A DNA stretch of 36,143 nucleotides from Chrysochromulina tobinii (lineage: Eukaryota > Haptophyta > Prymnesiales > Chrysochromulinaceae). Below the pieces are notes generated by a model. The model was given only the letters and a program-made list of their open reading frames with translations, was not told the origin of the DNA and did not search any database. The stretch's first letter is position 1; every line of letters begins with the position of its first letter. The translations under genes were made by a program, and so were the position numbers. The stretch is taken from assembly GCA_001275005.1 (NCBI GenBank), contig JWZX01001982.1, positions 1 to 36,143 of the forward strand, in the 5' to 3' direction. Below, piece by piece: positions 21,801 to 29,994 of this stretch.

Positions 21801-22947
21801 GGCGAGTACGTTGCTCTCGTCGGCCGCCCCCTCGTCGCGCGTCGCTTTCTTGGAAGCGGGCGCTGCCATGGCCTCGTCCTCGTCCTTCTGAGCCATGGAT
21901 TCGTCGGCCTTGGGGAGCTCGAGGGGAGTCTCTACGGCAGCTGCAGCGGCTTTCGGCTTGAAGAAGGCCATCATGCCTACCTGCTTCATGGCGGGCTTGG
22001 CGGGCGCGATGGGAGATGGGGTCGCGTTCGCAGCCGAGGCCGCACCCTTGCCCTTTGACGAAACCTCGAGCGAGGCGCCCGAGGCCTCCGCCGCCGCGAG
22101 CGCCGTCTTGAGCGCCGCCGCCTCCTCCGCGTCCTTGTCGACGCGCGCCGCCGCGGGCGCGCTCGAGGTCGTCGGCGCGTCGGCATTCGGGGCCGGCCCG
22201 ATGAGCGCCGTGTCGGGCTTGAGCGCCTCGAGCGCCGCCACGTCCGCCAGCCCGCTCAGCTCGACGCACATTGGGAGCACTCTCTTGAGCGTCATCTCGA
22301 AGGTCGTCGGTGCGAGACGCGCCGTCCTGAGCGGCTCGAGGCACTTGTGTTCGGGCCAGCCGGTGCACTTTCGGGAGACGGTGCCGCCGCACGCGACGCA
22401 CTGCAGGATGTCGCTCGCCAACCCATCGCGCCCCTCACTCACGCACATGCGTCGAGACGCTCCCGCCTGCGCCAGCAGCGCGTCGAGATCGAGCGAGATC
22501 GCTGAGATCGCTGCGAGCTCGAGAGGCTCCGAGCGCAGCGCGTGCGCTCCCGTGGCCTCGCTCACCCTCGGCGCCGTACCGCTCACCCCATTGGACGTGA
22601 TCAACCCGCCCGCGGGCGAGCGCGGCAGCGCGGGCGACGAGAGGGTTTCGTCAGAGGGGCCTGCCTCCGTGCTCTTCCTCTGCTGACGCACGGGCGAGGC
22701 CCCACGGGCGCCGTCGCGGGCGCTGCTGCCGCCGCCGCTCTTCTTCATCGACGCGACGCCGCTCGTGCCCGCGACGGCGCCCGGCTCAGGCACGGCAAGG
22801 TCGAAGGCGTAGAGGTACTCCTTGCCAAGGAGCAGCGCGGTTAGGATGCACGTGCCCACGATGGTCGAGGTCATCGCATTGCCCGCGAGGTCAGCCATCT
22901 GGTCGGTCGACTCGCGAGTGAGCAGCAAATCGTCCACCGGGATCCCC

Positions 22948-22978
<31 letters not shown>

Positions 22979-25978
22979 CACACCTCCTTAATGACGGTCG
23001 CAATCAGAGGTCTTCAGAGGCCATCAGAGGCCATCAGAGGCGAATGAGATCGACGCACCTGGAGCGAGAGCACCTCCTGCCCGATCAGCGGCCCTCCGCG
23101 GTTCGTCACGTACGGCACCATGTTCGGCGTCAGGCACGGGCACACGCCCGGCTTGCCCGAGCCAGTCTCGCGGTCGACATTCTGCGACAGGTTCCAGATC
23201 TGCGTCTTGTACGCGCAGTCGATCCCCTTGGACACGTCACGCAGGTAATTAATGTCCATCAGGTCGAGCACCCGCTCCACCTGTGATGAGGGGGGCCATT
23301 CGCGCTCATCAGAGGCCATCAGAGGCCTTCAGAGGCCATCAGAGATCATCAGGGAGGCATGATCTCGAGTGGCGGCGCAGCGCACCTGCGCCGAGCCCCA
23401 GTCATGCCAGGCAAAGTCGGGCAGAGTCGCGTGCCCTTGGGAGACCCATCGCGTGAGCGGCCGCTTGTTGCCGAGGCACTCCTGCGTGCGCGCGCGCTCG
23501 TGGCGCGTGATACACCTTCCCCAATCGACGACCTTACGCTGGTCATTCTTGGGCTTCGAGAGCTCCATGCGGGCGCGATGCACGCGTGGGTCGTCGCTCG
23601 GCAACAGGAAAGCCTCGAGAGAGGACGAGGACGGGCGCGCCATCTCGTCAATCGACGCCTTCCACCGAGGGAGCTCGTTACAGCGCGCCCTGGTGGGCTT
23701 GGGGGCGAGGGGCGCCGCTGAGTTGCCCTCCTCGCCGCCGCCGGTGCCCGCCTCCTCGTCCGCCTCCTCGTCCGCCTCGTGGACCTTGGGTTTCGTTATC
23801 GCCTCCTTGGGCTTGGCGGCTGGTCCGCGCGCGAGGGCCGCCTTGAACCGATTGGGCGCCTTCATGTCGATTGCGAGCAGGTAGACGCGCGTGCGTGTGT
23901 GCGGCACGTAGTGGTTCTTCGTGTCGACGCGCAGAAAGGTTGCCGCGTAGCCCTCCAAGGCGTAATACTCCGTCATCTTCTCCCACGGGGCGCTGCACAC
24001 ATTCTCCTGGATGACGATGGGCGGTCGGTGGCGGCGCACCCATCCGAGCATCCCCCAGAACGTTTGGCCCGACTCGCCCTTCTGCTCGATGCCCTTCTGC
24101 TTCGTGTTCAAGTTGGAGTAGTCGACGCACGAGGTCCCCGCGATCAGCACGTCCACCTCGCCCGGCACCGGACGCTTGGCGCCGTACGCGGTGGTCGCGG
24201 CGTCGTTGCCGAGCTCGCGGATATCGCGGAAGAGCAGCGGCGGCGCAAAGTTGCGCTCGATGTACGCCTGAGAAGCAATCAGTGACGAGCAGTGACAATC
24301 AGTGGCTAGCAACGGCAATCAGTGGCAATCAGTGGCAAACGCTCGATGCACGCCTGAGGAGAAAGGCTCTCACGAACCATCAGCGGCGCTCTCAGCGGCA
24401 CTCAGGGGCTCTCAGTGGCAATCAACGGCACTCAGAGGCACCCAGAGGCTCTTGGGAGGTCATCGGGAGGTCCTCGGGTGGTCCTATCAGCAGCGTGCCG
24501 TCCTTTACCTGCTTGAACGGCTCGATCTCACAGGAGAAGACATGCTCCACGTTGATCGGCGTCCCGTGCTGCTCGTGCACCGCCTTGCAGATCAGGTCGA
24601 GCGCAAGCAGCGGCGACTCGGTCCCCGAGCACATCGTCGCCACTCGGATCGGCCGTCCCTGCAAGTCCATCGCGAGCCGCTTGAGAGAGAGACCCTCGAG
24701 GGCGCCGCCCTTGAGCTGCGCCTTGAGCTCCGCGTTCCTCACCATGTCGCGGAACATCTCGACGGGCTCGGTGATCACCGGCAGCTCATCCGACTGCTCC
24801 TCGGACATAGTGCGCGACGAGAGTTTGCGCGACGTGTCGCTCGCCGTCCACGTGGCCTGCTCCGCGCCCGGTGTCTGGCCCTTGAGGAGCGGTGCGGCTG
24901 AGCTCGCGGCTGATCTCGCGGCCTGCCGCTTGGCCGATTGGTCCGCGGCCGCCTTCGACTTGGACGCTGCGGCGGCGTCAAACGCTCCACTCGAGTCCTG
25001 CGAGCCCTTACCGGCGCGCTCCTGATCGCGTTCGCCCGCCGCATCGCCCTTGTCCTCGTCGCCGCCGTCCTCGTCGCCGTCGTCGTCGTCGTCGTCCTCG
25101 GGCGCCGCTGCCTTGGTCTTCTTCGGCGCCGCCTTGGCAACGCCCGCGCCCTTACGCGACGCCGCTGCCGCCTTCTTGGGCGCGGCCGGCGTCTTCGCCG
25201 GCGGTGCGGCAGGCGTCTTGGCCGGCGGCTTGGCCGGCGGCTTGGCCGGCGGCTTGGCCGGCGGCTTGCGCGAGCGTTTCTTTACGGGCTCTTTGAAATC
25301 GTCGTCCGAGTCGTCGACGGCCGCGGAGCCGTCCTCATCGTCCTCCGAGTCCTCATCGTCCGAACCGGACTCTTCAAAGCTCGCCGAGCTATCGTCCGAG
25401 TCCGACTCGACCTTCTTCTTGCCGCCGGCGCGCTTGGGGCGCGACGCGGCCGCCGCCTTCGAGGCTCCCGCCGCTGCCTTCTTGGGCAGCACGTCGTCCT
25501 CGTCCTCGTCCTCGTCGTCCTCTCCCGAGAGTTCCATATCGTCGAGTGCCTTCTCTTGCTTGGCGTAGTCGACGACCGGCCGTGCGCGGCGCGCGCGGCC
25601 ACCCGGGCTCTCCTGCGAGGATGTGCTCTCCGACGCGGCTTCGGCACTTGCGGCTTGAACCTTTTTGACTTCCTCGCTCGCGGCGTCCGCAACTTGCTTG
25701 ACGTTGTCGCTGAGGAGCTGGATGTACTCCGGCTCGACATCCTCCTCCTCCTCGCCATCGTCGTCGTAAAGGATGTTGAACGTGCCGTCCTGATTAACCG
25801 AGGTCACCGTGCCCTCGTACCATTTGGTCGCCTTCTCTGGCAGGACGGAGGCCATGTAGCGGGCCTTGACCCGGGCACCGGGCTTCAGCGTGCCACTCAC
25901 TGGGGCAGGCGTCTTGAAGGCGCCGCAGCCCACGTCACCAGAGGCCTTGGCACTGAGCGTGGGGGTGACCGACGACAT
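16538..25978 (-). CDS. DNMT5: DNMT5-type cytosine methyltransferase / SNF2 ATPase
   Basis: Eight exons fit GT-AG rules: 25978-24509, 24267-23386, 23280-23059, 22946-21646, 21490-20731, 20618-17721, 17602-17122 and 16951-16538, about 2808 residues. Residues 29-88 are Tudor-like (KWYEGTVTSVNQDGTFNI). A Lys/Pro/Ala H1-like tail follows. The C5-methyltransferase has motif I (VATMCSGTESP, near 446), motif IV with cysteine near 537 (AGTSCVDYS in place of PCQ), ENV near 578 and LAGNAM near 878. The SNF2 part has DEVGYGKT (K1887), DEYT (D2225) split by an acidic insert, a RING-like Cys/His cluster, and QAVGRVRRYGQ. This domain order is that of DNMT5, an ATP-dependent maintenance CG methyltransferase in fungi and algae. 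Exon 7 needs one extra base removed near 17413 to stay in frame. It is divergent from the S51-like/TPR/LRR gene. Confidence 0.92.
16952..17121. repeat. DNMT5 intron 7 with 10-base repeat array
   Basis: This 170-base intron is mostly degenerate tandem copies of a unit like GGCACTCAGA. Nine bases, GTGGCCGAC in the sense strand, occur both at the donor (17112-17120 region) and at the start of exon 8 (16943-16951). Confidence 0.85.
17409..17420 (-). other. Apparent one-base frame disruption in DNMT5 exon 7
   Basis: The frame upstream (VRKLQMDPTDAVAKFGG) and downstream (TGVLSCCGHVGEYD) differ by one base. The exon length of 481 equals 160 codons plus one. Removing one G/C base near 17413-17414 would join them as KGK-R-TGVLSCCGH. 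No plausible splice pair explains it. Confidence 0.75.
17603..17720. repeat. DNMT5 intron 6 with degenerate 10-base repeats
   Basis: A short, worn array of CCATCCGAGA-like units fills the centre of this 118-base intron. Donor AAG|GTGCGA and acceptor CCCCAG|GTGAAG. Confidence 0.75.
18774..18945 (-). repeat. Acidic coding repeat in DNMT5
   Basis: A trinucleotide and hexanucleotide repeat (GAG, GACGAG in sense) codes for about 55 nearly uninterrupted Glu/Asp residues. It is followed by a basic Lys-rich patch (KKRKKAPPKKK). It sits inside the SNF2 ATPase between the Walker A region and the DEYT box. Confidence 0.92.
20619..20730. repeat. DNMT5 intron 5 with 21-base repeats
   Basis: Units of about 21 bases, each containing CTGATGAGGGAGGC, repeat four times on the + strand. 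In sense each supplies a CCTCATCAG acceptor-like end. A 13-base copy of the exon 5 donor region (GCGCACCGTGGTG, + strand) lies at 20681-20693 as well as at 20725-20737. Confidence 0.85.
21491..21645. repeat. DNMT5 intron 4 with 10-base repeat array
   Basis: About a dozen tandem units like CCATCAGCGG or TCATCAGAGG fill this 155-base intron. This is the clearest array of the family. The splice is phase 2, GCCAC|GTACGC to CTCAG|GTACAA. Confidence 0.9.
22947..23058. repeat. DNMT5 intron 3 with (GA)14 and 10-base repeats
   Basis: A perfect 28-base AG dinucleotide run (22951-22978) lies directly before the exon 4 acceptor. In sense it is a (CT)n tract ending in GCAG, so the microsatellite serves as the polypyrimidine tract. 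A short run of CCATCAGAGG units lies next to it. Confidence 0.9.
23281..23385. repeat. DNMT5 intron 2 with 10-base repeats
   Basis: Five or six units like CCATCAGAGG occur in this 105-base intron. Donor GCGCAG|GTGCGC and acceptor ATCACAG|GTGGAG. Confidence 0.85.
24268..24508. repeat. DNMT5 intron 1 with repeats and exon-edge copy
   Basis: Degenerate AATCAGTGGC and CTCAGAGGCA units fill this 241-base intron. Bases 24341-24360 match 18 of 20 bases of 24255-24274, which span the acceptor and start of exon 2, so the intron carries a second acceptor copy. Use of that copy would lead to an early stop. Confidence 0.85.
25190..25268 (-). repeat. Lys-Pro-Ala coding repeat in DNMT5
   Basis: A 12-base unit codes for repeated KPPA, then KTPA and PAAP blocks, giving a histone-H1-like basic tail within DNMT5 exon 1, between the Tudor-like domain and the methyltransferase. 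Confidence 0.88.
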
Positions 25979-26176
25979 GTGCGTCGAGCGCCCGCAAACG
26001 ACGGTACTCGTGGTGATACGCGCCAAAAACGAATGTCGAGAACACGAAAACGTCGTCGCGGGCGTTCGATGACGCGCCGAAGTATACAGCAAGCCGCCCT
26101 GGCGTTCGCAACCGTGTTCAGAAAGTTTGGGGGCTTTCTGCCGATAGTTTCGTCACGAGACGCGACCTTCAGCAAT
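25979..26176. promoter_or_regulatory. Divergent promoter region, DNMT5 / S51-TPR-LRR gene
   Basis: These 198 bases separate the two start codons. An E2F-type octamer, TTTGGCGC on the minus strand, lies at 26020-26027, about 45 bases upstream of the DNMT5 ATG. No TATA box is clear. The regulatory role is inferred. Confidence 0.5.
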
Positions 26177-28929
26177 ATGCCGGCCGATCCAGGCAACACC
26201 TACCGTTCGATCGAGGCCTACCTCAAGGACCTTGAGGTGCGCCAGCAGCTCGAGAAGGCGCCGTGCGCCGCCGTCTTCATGCTCGGCTCGGAGGAGGTGC
26301 TCTCCATCCGGTACGGCAACCACCCGTGGATCGTGCGCGTGCGGTGTGAGCTGCCGACGCGGCCGCTAGGCCCGGGCGGCATGGAGGAGCCCGTGCGCGC
26401 GACATACATCGGCGCCAACTCTAACGAGGACACGCAGCGCTTCGCGGCCTTCGTCGAGGCGATGCGCACGATCGACGTCTTCTCGTGCGTGCACCTGAAG
26501 CTGGCCAAGCCGTCCGCGCGTGCGCTCGCGCACCTCGAGGAGTCGGACATTGTGTGCCTCGGCGACGGGCCGCACGTGCTGCAAACATGGAGGATGCTCT
26601 CCTTGAACGAGGAGTGCGTCCTCGAGCGCGTCAAGTGGCGCTACTACACAGGCGCCGTGCTGATCGGGCTGGGCACGGGCTGTCAGTTCCTTGGGCAGCG
26701 TTGGTGGGTGGGCGAGCCACGGCATGAGCTCGAGTCGCGCGAGGCGGCCAAGGCTGGTCAGCCCGACCCGCACGCTCACCAGCCGATCGAGGCGCGCTAC
26801 TGGGGCGAGAAGGCGACGGAGATTGTGCCGTGCCTTGTGGCGATCGACGATGCACAGGCGGAAGCGCTCGCGGAACTCCAAGGCGCGGGTGCGCTCTGCA
26901 TCGTGCTGCCGCCCAAGGGGTCCCTCATCTTCAACGTGGACGGCTGCCTCGAGCCGTGTGGCGCGCTGCTCTGCGAGTACCGGTATGATTGGAAGGCAAA
27001 GGAGGTGCGGATGGCAATCCTCTCGCCTCCGGATGAGACGACGAATGTGCTCGCATGCCTTTCGTTCCTCGAGCGGCGGACGGCACGGCGGCAGGCTCGT
27101 CGGCGCAAGGCGATCGGGCTGGTGGAGGACGCGCCGCTGCCCGAGGATGCAGCCGGTGATCCCCAGGAGGAGGGCGAGGAGGAGGAGGGCGAGGAGGAGG
27201 AGGGCGAGGAGGAGGAGGCGGAGGGCGAGGAGGCGAAAGAGGAGGCGCGCCGTGCCGAGCGCAAGGCGCGCGAGGAGAAGCATCAGTGGCGCGCACAGCT
27301 CGACAAGCGCAAGCGCGCCGAGGCCGAAGCTGAGCGTCTCACAGGTGTAACGGCTTTCAAGGCGGCGGATTGGGAAGGAGCTCTAGACGCCTTCACGAGG
27401 GCCTCTGAGCTCGCGCCCGACGACCACCGCGCTCACCTGAACCGGTCCGCTTGCTTACTGAAGCTGGGGCGCGAGCGCGAGGCCGTTCTCGCCGCCGACG
27501 TTGCGCTCCACCGATGCAAAGGCGCCGACGCGAAGGCTTGGTACCGTCGAGCGTCTGCATGGCTCGCTTCGGGCGAGTTCAACGAGTGCCTTGCGGACTT
27601 GGAGATAGCTCGGCGCATGGAGCCCGCGGATAAGGCTATAGGGACGCTCAAGGCCAAGGCTGAGGAGGAGCGCGAGACGGCCACGTTTAGCTTCTCAGTC
27701 GACCTCAAGCTCGCCCAGAATGAGGACGCCCAGGCTGCAGGCGAGCCAGTGCCGCACCCAAACCAGCTCCGGATGGGTCTGAAGCCTCGAGGCGATTTAC
27801 GCGCCGTGCGCACCATGAATGCAATCGAGGCTTTTGACGGGGCGAGCTTGACGTTGCGCGACGACACGCTCATCTTGGCGCACGCGCCGAGCCGAGCGCT
27901 CTCCGACGGAGCGACTCGGGTCCTCGCCCCGGCCTTCCTCGACCATCGCGCCCTCTTCTCTCTCGAAGCGTGCGCCAAGCGATCGTCGCTCGAGACGCTC
28001 GAGCTGCATGGCGTCGTGTTGGGCGCCTGGGGCGCGGCGTTCCTCGCGCGCGGTGCACGCCTCCAGGGAGGTGCGGGGCTCGAGCGCCTCTCTCTGGTCG
28101 AGTGTCGGCTGCGCGATGAGGGCGCCAGGTCGATTGGCTCCCTGCTCTCGAGGGGCAGTCGGCTCGTGGAGCTCGAGCTGAGCGCGAATCGAATCGGGGA
28201 TGAGGGGCTGCTCGCTCTCGCCACGGAGCTCGGTATGAATGAGTTCTTGCAGGTGCTGTGAACGGCTCGTCCCTGTGAATGCTTCTCGTCCCTGTGAACT
28301 GCATGCGTGAGCCTCACGCCTGCCTTTCCCAAACCTTCTTGCAGGTGCTGCTGCTTGCACGCAACCGGATCGGCGATAAGCGCATGGGTGCCTTGGCGAG
28401 GGCTGTGGGGCGCCACAGGGCGCTCCGATGCGTCGACCTCTCGTGCAATGCGATCCGGTTCCCAGGCGCGTGCCATCTCGCAGAAGCCGTGCGTGAGTCG
28501 GCCACGCTGCAGAAGCTGAGCCTGGCGGGCAACAAGCTGCGCGCCGATGGGGTCTTCCGTCTTGCACACGTGGCCATCGGGCACGCGAGTATGGCCGTGC
28601 TGGATCTGCGCGGTGTCGAGCTGCGCAAGGCAGACCGCCGGAAGCTCGACGGGCGCACGCGCTACACGCGGCTCACCTTTCTCATCGATCAGGGCGCGGA
28701 GGCGGATCGGGGAGCCTGGCAGGGGCGTGGCGGCGCGACGGCCCCTGGTGGAGGCGGCATGGTGATGGAAGACGAGTGCGCGCCGCCGCTGCCGCCGCCG
28801 CTGCCGCCGCCGCCGCCGGCGGCAGTGCCGGCCAGCGACGGCGCGATAGGGTCGGATGAGACGCCATCCAAGCTGAGCGTTGCAGCCTGGCTGGCCAGAG
28901 TAGGCAAGGCGGACGTAGCGTTGTATTGA
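26177..28929 (+). CDS. S51-like pseudopeptidase / TPR / LRR fusion
   Basis: Two exons, 26177-28252 and 28345-28929, are joined in phase 0 and give 886 residues. Residues about 75-290 resemble the peptidase S51 / type 1 glutamine-amidotransferase-like fold: RATYIGANSNEDTQRF, then LEESDIVCLGDG, then YYTGAVLIGLGTGCQFLG. Family members have G-x-S-A-G at the last site; here the nucleophile position is Gly166, so the domain is probably inactive. An acidic stretch follows (about 334-360), then a charged helix, then TPR-type repeats (about 389-491, AFKAADWEGALDAFTRASEL). Leucine-rich repeats start near 598 and continue across the intron (LVELELSANRIGDEGLLAL, then LRCVDLSCNAI). The tail has a polyproline run. 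TPR and LRR bind proteins, so an adaptor role is inferred. The S51 assignment is by eye. Confidence 0.78.
28244..28350. repeat. 15-base direct repeats at both ends of an intron
   Basis: TTCTTGCAGGTGCTG occurs at 28244-28258, across the donor, and at 28336-28350, across the acceptor. The 92-base intron (28253-28344) is exactly one repeat period. Inside it CTCGTCCCTGTGAA is itself duplicated. Confidence 0.95.
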
Positions 28930-29540
28930 GCAATTAGTACACGTTTCTGACGTTTCGTGTACAAATCCCTCCAAGTCGTGTATGTTAGTCGTGTGGCGTA
29001 TTAATAGACGAGAGTTCGGGCTTCGGCGTTTCAGGGGCTATTCTTGTTTCTCGTCGCTTAATAATTACGATTTCGGTATCTAGTATCGCCTATTCGATTT
29101 CGGGGTGCCCGCACGAGTAGTGCTTGGCGGCCTCGGCACCGCACGCACAGCAGCCGAGCCGCAGCGTAGAGCGTTTCGTGAGTTTTTCGTCGTTAGCTTG
29201 GTTGCTTTCATGCTTTCTGTGAAATTATAATATTATATTAACCAGTCGATCTGAAAACTCACAGAGAGACCGCGGGGAACCAAATCCTTACCGGATCCAC
29301 AGGCACGACATTGGCCCTTAACATGGCCCAGAACGCCTTGGTGTTCCGTTGCGCGTTAGCGGGCGGGTGCCGCTGCCCGGCTAGGCTATAGTTGACAGTG
29401 ACTCTGGTATGTGTAGACTATGTGTGTCCCGGCTCGGTAAGAGAGGCTTGTTAGAAAGAAACCATACCGGTCCGGCGGCTGGTCGTGCTATGCCGAACCG
29501 GCTCCCCCGGTGTCTTTTTACCGGTACCGGTAAGCACAGA
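28930..29540. other. Intergenic stretch upstream of the second duplication copy
   Basis: No gene is supported. It holds a markedly AT-rich run (29222-29241, AAATTATAATATTATATTAA) in otherwise GC-rich DNA, and a palindrome at 29518-29533. The AT-rich run could be a 3' processing or promoter element, but nothing decides. Confidence 0.5.
29518..29533. repeat. 16-base perfect palindrome
   Basis: TTACCGGTACCGGTAA is self-complementary over all 16 bases. It lies about 460 bases upstream of gene B, just outside the region shared with copy A. Confidence 0.95.
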
Positions 29541-29579
29541 CCGTTACATACAAACTTGCAGAACCCCCAAAGTTTTCGG

Positions 29580-29593
29580 TGTACCATGGTACA
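29580..29593. repeat. 14-base perfect palindrome in the gene B upstream region
   Basis: TGTACCATGGTACA is a perfect palindrome inside a short insertion that copy A lacks, about 400 bases before the ATG. It could be a dimer-binding site or an insertion footprint. Confidence 0.9.
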
Positions 29594-29994
29594 TTCGGAA
29601 CAGGGTAAAAGTCCTTGCCAATGGTGCTGGACGTGAGTTCGGCAAACCCTAGGCAAACCCCTCGTGCGGGCGCGCATTACCCAATGCCCTCGTCGAGCCC
29701 GATGGCCTGCTTCGCCAGCTGCTTCGCACGCCCACACCACGCTGCTCGGGGCCTCGGGAGCCAGGCGTCGCGGCAGCCTCGACTGCGCGCCGTGGTCGCT
29801 TCGAGCGTCCTCGACGCGCCCTTGCGCCACGGCCGCCGCGGCCACCCGAGCTCCGAGGGGCGTGTGGGCGCGCTGCATGCGCACCGCGACTGAGTGCACG
29901 CCGCCGCCTCTCGAGCGTCACAGCGGAGCCGCGTGCCCCCCCCCAATCCGCAGGTGTCCGAGCGGGAGAAGGCCTGTAAAGCGCGGCGGACGCG

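Noticed and set aside
24938-26176. In-frame extension upstream of the S51/TPR/LRR gene
   Set aside because: It is antisense to DNMT5 exon 1, is Arg/Leu-rich low complexity, and a good ATG lies at 26177 after a divergent promoter gap.
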